Source of the DNA: Thiorhodovibrio frisius
GTDB taxonomy: Bacteria > Pseudomonadota > Gammaproteobacteria > Chromatiales > Chromatiaceae
Direction of reading: 5' to 3'
Assembly: GCF_033954835.1 (NCBI RefSeq)
Contig: NZ_CP121471.1
Location: 5,353,121-5,417,120, forward strand
Length of the DNA: 64,000 nt
Shown here: positions 8,828 through 16,551 of the stretch, piece by piece
How the letters are laid out: every line of letters starts with the position of its first letter
Position numbering within the stretch: position 1 is the first letter of the stretch
Notes under the pieces: model-generated
What the model was told of the DNA's origin: nothing
Seen by the model: the letters and a program-made list of their open reading frames with translations, nothing else
Database searches by the model: none
Translations under genes and position numbers: made by a program

Positions 8828-10044
8828 TGGTCGCGACTGCCAAACCCAGCCGACTGGTGGTAGTGACCGAAACTTACCCGCCGGAGATCAACGGCGTAGC
8901 CAACACCATGCACCAACTCGTCACCGGGCTCGAGCGGCTCGGCCATCGCATCGTCCTGGTGCGCCCGCGTCAGTCGGGCGAGCGCCTCGGACTCTCCCTG
9001 CCCCCGTCCCAGAACAACTCCGGCACTGCGCAGTTTCTGGTGCCTGGCCTGCCCATCCCCGGCTACAGTGGCCTGCGCTTCGGCCTGCCGGTGGGCGGAC
9101 GACTGCTCGCGCACTGGAAGCAGTGGAACCCACAGGCGGTCTATATTGCCACCCAGGGGCCGCTCGGGCGGGCGGCGCTCAGCTGCGCGCGCCAGCTCGG
9201 GATTCCGGCACTCACGGGGTTTCATACCCAGTTTCACCAATACAGCCGCTACTATGGGCTCGGGCTGCTGATGCGGCCCATTGTCAAATCGCTGCGGCGC
9301 TTCCATAATCGAGCCAACGCGACCCTGGTGCCCACAAAAGCCCTGCAAGTAGAACTCGCTCAGGCCGGGTTTGAGAATCTGCGGGTGTTCAGCCGCGGGG
9401 TGGATACCAACTTATTTTCCCCCACGCGACGCTGCAACGCGCAACGCAGGGCCTGGGGATGCGAACAGCAAAGCATCGCGGTGCTCTATGTCGGGCGCCT
9501 GGCGGCGGAGAAAAATATCGCCCTGGCCTTTGCCGCCTTTGCGACCATAGCCGCGACCGGTAGCGACTGCAAATTTATCCTAGTGGGCGACGGGCCCGAG
9601 CGGGAACGCCTCGCCCGGCAGCATCCGGACTACGTCTTTACTGGCGCCCGTGTGGGTCAGGCACTAGCCACCCAGTATGCCTCGGCAGATTTGTTTCTGT
9701 TCCCAAGTCTGACCGAGACCTTTGGCAATGTAGTGCCCGAGGCCATGGCCAGCGGACTACCGGTCATCGCTTTTGACTATGCTGCGGCCAGGCAACATAT
9801 ACGCTCGGGCGAGAATGGTATCGTGGTACCGGTGGATGACCGGGATGCATTTATTAAAGAGGCCGTTGACCTGGCGCGGAACCCGGCGCGGCTGCGAGAC
9901 ATTGGGCAGGCCGCCCGCCAGAGCGCAGCCGCCATGGACTGGGAGCATGTGATCAGGGATCTGGAGCAGGATATTCTTGCTCTGGTGGAGCAAAAAGCAA
10001 CTGCGGAGAAAACCGATGCGTGCCTTGTGGCAACGTCTAACTAA
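8827..10044 (+). CDS. Family 4 glycosyltransferase (GT-B, glycolipid type)
   Basis: A 405-residue GT-B enzyme. The N-terminal half begins VVVTETYPPEINGVANTMHQ and contains GFHTQFHQYSRYYGLG, features shared with GT4 enzymes that glycosylate diacylglycerol or phosphatidylinositol. The C-terminal half holds LYVGRLAAEKN, FILVGDGPERERL and the nucleotide-sugar EX7E region FPSLTETFGNVVPEAMASG. The sugar donor is probably a nucleotide hexose, and the acceptor is unknown. It is coupled to the acyltransferase by TGATG, and the PAP2 phosphatase starts inside its 3' end. A membrane glycolipid, possibly a glycosylated ornithine lipid or glycosyl-diacylglycerol, is the likely product by context. Confidence 0.85.
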   Translation: MVATAKPSRLVVVTETYPPEINGVANTMHQLVTGLERLGHRIVLVRPRQSGERLGLSLPPSQNNSGTAQFLVPGLPIPGYSGLRFGLPVGGRLLAHWKQWNPQAVYIATQGPLGRAALSCARQLGIPALTGFHTQFHQYSRYYGLGLLMRPIVKSLRRFHNRANATLVPTKALQVELAQAGFENLRVFSRGVDTNLFSPTRRCNAQRRAWGCEQQSIAVLYVGRLAAEKNIALAFAAFATIAATGSDCKFILVGDGPERERLARQHPDYVFTGARVGQALATQYASADLFLFPSLTETFGNVVPEAMASGLPVIAFDYAAARQHIRSGENGIVVPVDDRDAFIKEAVDLARNPARLRDIGQAARQSAAAMDWEHVIRDLEQDILALVEQKATAEKTDACLVATSN

Positions 10045-10546
10045 GTTCGATGCCTTCTGGTGCCAGAACTGGCACCGGCGCTCCAGCCAGTATCGGCTGA
10101 TGCAGCGCGGTTTCGCCATCATCAGCCGGCTTGGTGACGGGATCTTCTGGTACGGCCTGATCGCCTTTTTCGTGCTCTTCGACGGCCTGGACGGGACACG
10201 CGCCGGCCTGCACATGCTGGCTACCAGCGTCGTTGTCATGGCTCTGTACAAGTCGCTCAAACACAGCACTCGGCGGGAGCGACCCTGCAATGCCAACATC
10301 GGCATCCACGCCGTGGTCGCACCGCTGGACCGCTACAGCTTTCCCTCGGGCCATACCATGCATGCGGTCGCCTTCTCGACTGTCGCGCTCTTCTACTATC
10401 CGCATCTGGCCTGGCTGCTGGTGCCCTTGACATTACTCATCGCCGCCTCACGCGTGGTGCTGGGCCTGCATTACCCAAGCGATGTCATTGTCGCCTCCGG
10501 CCTCGGCCTCGGCATCGGCTACGGGAGCCTGAAACTGCTGGCCTGA
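10016..10546 (+). CDS. PAP2-family membrane phosphatase
   Basis: A 176-residue integral membrane phosphatase of the PAP2/undecaprenyl-diphosphatase superfamily. The three catalytic blocks are seen in order: KHSTRRERP (KX6RP type), PSGHTMHA and SRVVLGLHYPSDV, separated by hydrophobic helices. Members dephosphorylate phosphatidic acid, phosphatidylglycerol phosphate or isoprenyl diphosphates on the outer face of the inner membrane. The ATG at 10016 overlaps the glycosyltransferase end by 29 nt and has GGAGAA upstream; a start 13 codons earlier is possible but less natural. As the last gene of the lipid operon it could supply diacylglycerol to the glycosyltransferase. Confidence 0.85.
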   Translation: MRALWQRLTKFDAFWCQNWHRRSSQYRLMQRGFAIISRLGDGIFWYGLIAFFVLFDGLDGTRAGLHMLATSVVVMALYKSLKHSTRRERPCNANIGIHAVVAPLDRYSFPSGHTMHAVAFSTVALFYYPHLAWLLVPLTLLIAASRVVLGLHYPSDVIVASGLGLGIGYGSLKLLA

Positions 10547-10591
10547 GCAACCCCGCGAGCGCAGCCCAAGCCAACACGCATTTTCAAGGGG

Positions 10592-10993
10592 TCAACTCAC
10601 ATTCGGCGGGATCAAACCCTCCCGCACCTGGATCCATTCTGGGGTAAAGACAAAGACGCTGATCGCGACCGCATCGCCGCGCAGAATTTTCTCCTCAAGC
10701 GCAGGGTCAACATCCACCCGCGCGCTTTGCCACAGCTGCCGCTGCGACGCGCTGACAAATGTCTGATCAGCCGAATCCAGCGCATCACGGCGCTTGAACC
10801 TGTGATAATTCGCGCGGTCCTGGGCCAAAATGGCCCTGACAGTGGTCAGCCGCACGCCTTTGGAGTTGAATCGATCCTGATCGGAAATCACGCAATCGTA
10901 GAGATCCAGCCCGTCATAGGCATGCGCTTGCAGACTCAACACCAAACAGGCAAGCATAAACAACAAAAACAACGGCCTTTTACAATTTTGCAT
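10592..10993 (-). CDS. Small exported protein, unknown function
   Basis: A 133-residue protein with a clear signal peptide: MQNCKRP, a hydrophobic core LFLLFMLACLVLSLQ, then AHA before YDGLDLYDCV. The ATG at 10993 is preceded by CGGAGGT. The open frame extends 62 codons upstream, but that part overlaps the large gene behind it and lacks coding character. The mature part is hydrophilic, with one cysteine and an acidic C-terminal half, and I recognise no family. It follows the 1197-residue membrane protein gene by 94 nt on the same strand and could be expressed with it. Confidence 0.7.
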   Translation of the reverse strand: MQNCKRPLFLLFMLACLVLSLQAHAYDGLDLYDCVISDQDRFNSKGVRLTTVRAILAQDRANYHRFKRRDALDSADQTFVSASQRQLWQSARVDVDPALEEKILRGDAVAISVFVFTPEWIQVREGLIPPNVS

Positions 10994-11087
10994 GCGTTCG
11001 ACCTCCGTGGGTTTGTTCTCGACTGAGCAATTATTAACGGATACTACCAGCATAAAACCATCGCATGACCGCCTAGTCTGCCGCCCT

Positions 11088-14000
11088 TCAAGGATCTGAC
11101 CCGAGCGGCATCCCCTCCACCTTCTGATCCAACTGCAAACGTGCATCAGCGCGTCCGGCAAAGACGCGCAGATCCTCAAAGATCATCTCCCAGCAGCGCG
11201 GGCCGATCAGTCCGGTGTCGCCCTCAAGGTGCATGCGCATCAGGATACCGCCGCGCTGGCGCGAGATTTCCAAGGCAATTTCCACCGGACCAGGCTCCTC
11301 AGCAGCCGGTTGCACCTGCGCCAGTCGGCCACTTGAGCGGACGTGGATAGCCAGCCTGAGTTCAATGAGATTGGTCGCAAGTGCCGGCGTCCGGGATTCG
11401 ACCCGGCTCAGCACACAGCCAGGCGTGCGGCAGCGCTCGCGCATGGCGAAGGACAACTCACGCTCCACAAAAACGCCGATGGCCTGCTCGATATTGCGCA
11501 GCCGTCGCTCTCCGGCGCGCACCCGTCGCGGATAAAGCGCCTGATCGCGCAATTGCTTTTCAATCGCCTGGCGCAGGCGGTCGTAGGCTTTTGGCAGCGC
11601 GCCACTGTGAAAGCCCCGATACAAAATCCCGCGCATGGTCTCGCCATGACTGCCGATCACCGCAGGCTCGAGCGCCTGTTCAATTTGGCGTGCATCGGCT
11701 CCGCTCAGGGCAACGCCATGATTCGCCTGATAGAGCTTCCAGTTCTCTTTCAGCTCCCAGACGATAAAACCAAAGAGCCCAGGCAGCAGCAAGATGGTCA
11801 GAGTCACCAGAGGAATGGTGATCACGCCCGGCAAGACTGAGCCTGTCAGTTGCAACATAAAGGCGGTAGTGCTAGGCAAGAAGGGCAGCATCAGTTTGTG
11901 ACCGACAGTGACAACAGGGAAGTGCTTGACCGGGTTGACCTGAGGCTCCACCAGCACCGTGATGTAAAACTGTAGCAGCGACTCGGCAAGCACCCACAGG
12001 GGGGCGGCCAGCGCTTTGACCAAGAAGCCGCCGATGGGCTCGTGAAGATGATGCATCAGCCCTTCTTCCACCCGGTGCAGGCCCTGGGCGATACGCCGCA
12101 TGGCCTCCTTAAAGGCATACAGCAGTTGCTGGATCAGCCCCAACACCAGGGTCTGGTTGATGCGCCTTTGCATCTGAACCAGATAAGTCACCAGATTGTC
12201 GATAAAACGCCGCCCGGACGCAGTGTTGCGCGCCAAGGTGCCAAGCGCAAAGGCCAGCCCAAGCAACCAGAAACCGGGCTTGATGGGGACCTCCTCAACC
12301 AGCACCGCCAGCGCGATGATGGGCGTCAGTGGCAAGATGCCAAACAGCATGGGCTGGATCAGATTGCGCGCCAGGCTGCGAAACAGGCCAGTGCCGAGCA
12401 GCCCGGCAAGGGGTGGCCAATGCAAGAGTCGCCGGGGAGCCTGGATCAGCAGCAGGTCGAACAGAGTCCGGCTGCCGTGCCAGGTGGCCAGCAGCACATG
12501 GCGACCAATATCGGTGTACAGCACCAGATTGGTTAGGGTGCCACCGGCGGTGACCGCGAGCAATGTCGCGAAATGCAGGCTGCGATCATACTCCGGCAAC
12601 ATATGCAGCAGCAGATCGACGCTCTTGAGCCCCAGGTAGGTGGCACCGAAGGGCACCAGGATATGCCGCAGAATGGCGCGCCCAGGGCGGGTGCCGAACA
12701 GGGGCGCGGAGAGCTGCTGCAAACCTTTAATGTAAAGCTCACCCGGCCGATAGACCCCGGGCAGGGCGTGCGCGGCGGTGCGGTCGAAGCGGTGCAGGCG
12801 ATCACCACGAAAGAACTCCTCGAGCGTCGGGTCCGGCAGGCGCAGCACATTGCGCGCGACAATATCGCGCACATCGGTAAACTTCAGGTGCCGGCGCTGC
12901 TTGATCACATCCAGCAATTCGCCGCGCATCTTGTTCGCGGCAACGCGCTCGCGGTGATTGCGCGGCACAAAGTCGGCCTCACGCATCGCCTGCGTCAAAC
13001 GCGGCATCAGTTGCTCTTCCAACCGCTGGCTGAAACGCTCGTGCATCTGCTCAAGCAGGCAACCAAAGCGCTCGAGTTCATGCAGCGGCCAGTCGAGGTC
13101 GTCCAGGCGCGCGCGCGCGATTTGCAACGAACGCAGACAGTGCAGCGGCGCCTGAAAAGGCAGAATTTCGCGCAGGCGGATATGCCCACGACTCGCCAGC
13201 CAGCCCCAAAGGCGCAGCCGATAGTAGTCATCGCGGGTTTCACACAGGACTTTCTGCAGCTGGCTTAGCACCGCGCGCGCGACTGGCGATGCGCTGGCCC
13301 CGCGATCTTCCGCCGCCAGACGCTCCACCAGGGTGCCAAGCTGCCCCGCCGCCGCCGGCCGCAGGCCGACTCTGGCGGCCAGTTCGGCAGCCAGGCTCTG
13401 TTCGCAGTCACTCTCGCGCGCCGCCAGCCCCTGGCACAGATCACCAGCAGACCCACCGCAGAACTGCATCAGCCGCAGTAGCAGCCGACGCGCATCGGCC
13501 AGATGCACCAGCGCGGTGGCGAAGCGTCCCCGCATCTCACTGCGATTGGCAGCTGCCACGGCATGCCGGAACAACCCCAGCCCGGCGCCAAGCCAGACGC
13601 GCGAGGGCGAACGGCGCGGGCGATTCTGCAACCGCTCGAAACTGGGCGCGAACAACACCCGCCCAAACAAACGGCTTAAGCGGGCGCTCAGGCTGTCCCA
13701 CTGGCGGGCGATGAAATCCCGTTTGCGCTTCAGCCGTGAGGCTTCAGTCAGCGCATTGAGACAGCGTGCCTCGAACTCCGCACCCAGGGAGTCCGGTACC
13801 GCCTGCTCAAAGACGCGCCCAACCACCGGCGGTGGCGCATGCGCCGCCAGGGCATGCACCGCCCGCTGGGCTGGCTGGTAATCCGGGTCGCGATCACCGC
13901 GCGTCAGGCCACCGGGCAAAAGCGGCCAGGGCTCAGGCGGCAGCTCGCCGGGACCGGGCCGGGTTTTTTGCAACAGCGGAGGCAGAATTACTGCCCCCGC

Positions 14001-14681
14001 CGGAGCACTAAAAGGCGGCGGCAGTTCAAGACCGCTGGCCAGCAGCCAAGCGTCGACCTGCGACCAGTCATGCACCGCCGGAAAACAAAAGGCACGGGAC
14101 CCAGGTGCGAAATAGCGCAGCCGCACCACCCGGGCGACAAAGCTGCGACAGATCAGGGCGTCATCCCAAATCTGGAGCGTCAAGCCGTCGTGGTCAAGCA
14201 CCTCACGCAGCTCAGCAAAGCCATGCTCGCCGACCAGGTCTCGCAGCGCCTCAGCGCCAAATTCCTGGTCAGCGCCGGCTTGATCGCGCGCCATCTGCCA
14301 GGCGCGGGCAACCTCGGCCTCGAAGGAGCGTGCCCAGTATTCGTGGCGCAGCCGACTAAAGGCCGCTCTATCTGCGCCCTGAGCGCGCGGCGACGGCAGC
14401 AACACCACGTAGGGCGGCAGTTTCAGCCCCTCAATGACTGACAGGGCCTCGGGGTTTTCGGTCTCTAGCCCGAACAGAAAGTCCTCGCGTCGCATCAAGT
14501 AATAGGGCAACTCGGGAATCGACACCCCATGCTGATGGACGCCAAGCTGCTCCTCGATCAGCCGCTCGATCGCGCGGGCATGGAACAGAAACACACCCTC
14601 TGCCGGGTTCAGGACCTCTTGGCGAAAGTCCTTGGCGCTCGCGATGGCATGCCCCATTCCAATGGGCTTGTTGTCAGTCAT
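11088..14681 (-). CDS. Very large membrane protein, unknown function (1197 aa)
   Basis: The start is the ATG before TDNKPIGMGH, with GGAGAAC upstream; eight earlier in-frame codons seem untranslated. Residues 1-620 look soluble and charged (Arg/Leu rich, helical). Residues 660-1000 hold several hydrophobic segments, for example FATLLAVTAGGTLTNLVLY, PIIALAVLVEEV, ALAAPLWVLAESLLQFYI and VITIPLVTLTILLLPGLFGF, with hydrophilic helices between. The last 190 residues are soluble and include RVRAGERRLRNIEQAIGVFV and LEISRQRGGILMRMHLEGD. No Walker, kinase, protease or transferase motif is visible. The frame is intact over 3.6 kb with codon use like its neighbours, so it is a genuine gene. Neither flank (exported protein downstream, divergent putP upstream) explains it. 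Confidence 0.85.
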   Translation of the reverse strand: MTDNKPIGMGHAIASAKDFRQEVLNPAEGVFLFHARAIERLIEEQLGVHQHGVSIPELPYYLMRREDFLFGLETENPEALSVIEGLKLPPYVVLLPSPRAQGADRAAFSRLRHEYWARSFEAEVARAWQMARDQAGADQEFGAEALRDLVGEHGFAELREVLDHDGLTLQIWDDALICRSFVARVVRLRYFAPGSRAFCFPAVHDWSQVDAWLLASGLELPPPFSAPAGAVILPPLLQKTRPGPGELPPEPWPLLPGGLTRGDRDPDYQPAQRAVHALAAHAPPPVVGRVFEQAVPDSLGAEFEARCLNALTEASRLKRKRDFIARQWDSLSARLSRLFGRVLFAPSFERLQNRPRRSPSRVWLGAGLGLFRHAVAAANRSEMRGRFATALVHLADARRLLLRLMQFCGGSAGDLCQGLAARESDCEQSLAAELAARVGLRPAAAGQLGTLVERLAAEDRGASASPVARAVLSQLQKVLCETRDDYYRLRLWGWLASRGHIRLREILPFQAPLHCLRSLQIARARLDDLDWPLHELERFGCLLEQMHERFSQRLEEQLMPRLTQAMREADFVPRNHRERVAANKMRGELLDVIKQRRHLKFTDVRDIVARNVLRLPDPTLEEFFRGDRLHRFDRTAAHALPGVYRPGELYIKGLQQLSAPLFGTRPGRAILRHILVPFGATYLGLKSVDLLLHMLPEYDRSLHFATLLAVTAGGTLTNLVLYTDIGRHVLLATWHGSRTLFDLLLIQAPRRLLHWPPLAGLLGTGLFRSLARNLIQPMLFGILPLTPIIALAVLVEEVPIKPGFWLLGLAFALGTLARNTASGRRFIDNLVTYLVQMQRRINQTLVLGLIQQLLYAFKEAMRRIAQGLHRVEEGLMHHLHEPIGGFLVKALAAPLWVLAESLLQFYITVLVEPQVNPVKHFPVVTVGHKLMLPFLPSTTAFMLQLTGSVLPGVITIPLVTLTILLLPGLFGFIVWELKENWKLYQANHGVALSGADARQIEQALEPAVIGSHGETMRGILYRGFHSGALPKAYDRLRQAIEKQLRDQALYPRRVRAGERRLRNIEQAIGVFVERELSFAMRERCRTPGCVLSRVESRTPALATNLIELRLAIHVRSSGRLAQVQPAAEEPGPVEIALEISRQRGGILMRMHLEGDTGLIGPRCWEMIFEDLRVFAGRADARLQLDQKVEGMPLGSDP

Positions 14682-14787
14682 CGGGTTCTCCGGCGCTCGG
14701 CCCAACTGCTGTGCATCGTGATCAGTCTGGCACGCCTGACATCATCGGCTGACTTGCCAGAACGGCGCCGAACGGGGCATGCTTCCT

Positions 14788-14917
14788 ATACCAACCGCAA
14801 ATGGTTTTCGGTTTTGGGTCGGGTGACGGACACGGGGGTCTCGGCGGCAGGACGCCGCCGGGAAGCCTCCATGGATGGATTCACGGCGTCCCCGGTGGCC
14901 GTCACCTGGCCCAAAAC
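14788..14917 (+). repeat. Dispersed inverted-arm repeat, copy 1
   Basis: The only notable content of the 312-nt gap between the large membrane protein gene and putP. A block of about 55 nt (14794-14848) matches 27047-27101 on the other strand at roughly 51 of 55 positions by hand alignment. Its core ggttttgggtcgggtgacgg (from 14810) reappears in inverted form at 14890-14917 (ending tggcccaaaac), so the element is an imperfect inverted repeat with arms of about 28 nt around a 50-nt centre that itself contains a GGCGGC/GCCGCC hairpin. It resembles REP/MITE-type elements. It carries no gene. Confidence 0.8.
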
Positions 14918-15017
14918 AACAAGAAATTCCAAAGAGTTTCGATATATCAGGTTACCCGAGCCGCACTGGTGCGCGGCCCGATTGTCGATCAAGCTTAACA
15001 AGCACAATCCTTTTCTG

Positions 15018-16535
15018 ATGCAGAATTCCATTTCTTTCGCCGTCGCCGTTACCTTTTTTCTCTACCTGCTGCTGATGCTCGGCATCGGCCTCTGGGCCTG
15101 GCGCCGGACGCATGACTCTGCCGATTACTTTCTTGGCGGGCGCCAACTTGGACCCTGGCCGACAGCGCTCTCCGCCGGAGCCTCGGACATGAGCGGCTGG
15201 CTCCTGCTCGGGCTGCCGGGCTTTGCCTTCACCTCCGGGCTGCAATCCCTGTGGCTTGCGGGCGGACTGCTGCTCGGCACCTGGCTCAACTGGTTGGTGG
15301 TCGCAAGAGCGCTGCGCCAGTTTACCGCCGAGGCCGATGATGCCCTGACAATTCCTGAGTATCTGGCCAATCGCTTCGGCGACCCGAATCATGCCCTGCA
15401 AGCGATCGCAGCACTCTTTATTTTGCTGTTTTTTCTGTTTTATACCAGTTCCGGCTTAGTGGCTGGCGGCAAGCTGTTTGAAACGCTCTTTGGGCTGGAT
15501 GCCGGTCTCGCCACCGCCATCGGCGCCTTGGTGATTATGTCCTATACCTTGACCGGTGGCTTCCTGGCGGTATCCTGGACCGATCTGGTGCAAGGGCTGC
15601 TGATGCTGGCCGCACTGCTGCTGGTGCCGGTCATCGCCATGCAAGCGGACGACGGCTTTCTGGCCATGCAGACCCGGCTGCATGCCGATCATCCTGCACT
15701 GATGTCACTCTGGAGCAACGACAAGGGCGAGCCGCTCGGGCTGATCGCCATCATTTCCCTGGCTGCCTGGGGGCTCGGGTATTTCGGTCAGCCGCATATT
15801 CTGGCGCGCTTCGCCGGCATTCGCGATCAGCAGGCGGTGCCGGCTGCGCGGCGCATTGCCGTGACCTGGACCGCACTCAGCCTAGCCGGTGCCGTGCTGG
15901 TCGGGCTGGCCGGCTTGGTCTGGGTCGACAGCCATCTGGGCGGCGAACTGGCCGATGCCGAGACCATCTTCATGGTGCTGGTCGAGGCGCTCTTCCACCC
16001 GATCATCGCCGGTGTGCTGCTGGCGGCCATTCTCGCAGCCATCATGAGCACGGCGGACTCGCAGTTGCTCGTGTCCTCCTCAGCCCTGACCGAGGACCTG
16101 TATCGCCAGTTATTTCGCCGGCAGGCTAGTACCAAGGAGATCGTGCTGGTCGGGCGCCTCGCCGTGGTGGCGCTCGCGCTGGTCGCGCTGCTGCTGGCGC
16201 TTGAGCCCGACAATAGCGTGCTCGGGCTAGTCGCCTACGCCTGGGCCGGATTTGGCGCCGCCTTCGGCCCTGTGCTGGTGCTTTCGCTCTACTGGCGCGG
16301 CATGACGCGGGCAGGTGCGCTGGCTGGCATCATTGCCGGCGGTGTTACCGTGGTGGTGTGGAAAGCACTGGAGGGCGGGATTTTCGAACTCTATGAGATC
16401 GTCCCGGGCATCCTGGCCGCAACCCTGGCGGTTGTCATTGGCAGCCGTTTGAGCGCGCCAACGGCACCGGACATTCTCGCGCGCTTCGAGCGCTTCCGCA
16501 TCGCCAGCGATGCGCCCGCAGCGGCTGGCCGCTAG
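15018..16535 (+). CDS. putP: Sodium/proline symporter
   Basis: A 505-residue sodium:solute symporter (SSS family) with about 13 hydrophobic segments. Family marks are ADYFLGGRQLGPWPTALSAG, SDMSGWLLLGLPG near residues 55-67 (Na+/proline site), YTLTGGFLAVSWTDLVQG and AAIMSTADSQLLVSSSALTED. Length and motifs match PutP, which imports proline with Na+ for nutrition or osmoprotection. The open frame reaches far upstream through the dispersed repeat, but the ATG at 15018 (MQNSISFAVAV) is the family start and gives the usual length. No putA or proline regulator is adjacent. glnE begins 16 nt after the stop. Confidence 0.93.
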   Translation: MQNSISFAVAVTFFLYLLLMLGIGLWAWRRTHDSADYFLGGRQLGPWPTALSAGASDMSGWLLLGLPGFAFTSGLQSLWLAGGLLLGTWLNWLVVARALRQFTAEADDALTIPEYLANRFGDPNHALQAIAALFILLFFLFYTSSGLVAGGKLFETLFGLDAGLATAIGALVIMSYTLTGGFLAVSWTDLVQGLLMLAALLLVPVIAMQADDGFLAMQTRLHADHPALMSLWSNDKGEPLGLIAIISLAAWGLGYFGQPHILARFAGIRDQQAVPAARRIAVTWTALSLAGAVLVGLAGLVWVDSHLGGELADAETIFMVLVEALFHPIIAGVLLAAILAAIMSTADSQLLVSSSALTEDLYRQLFRRQASTKEIVLVGRLAVVALALVALLLALEPDNSVLGLVAYAWAGFGAAFGPVLVLSLYWRGMTRAGALAGIIAGGVTVVVWKALEGGIFELYEIVPGILAATLAVVIGSRLSAPTAPDILARFERFRIASDAPAAAGR

Positions 16536-16551
16536 AGTCGACCGAGTCGCG

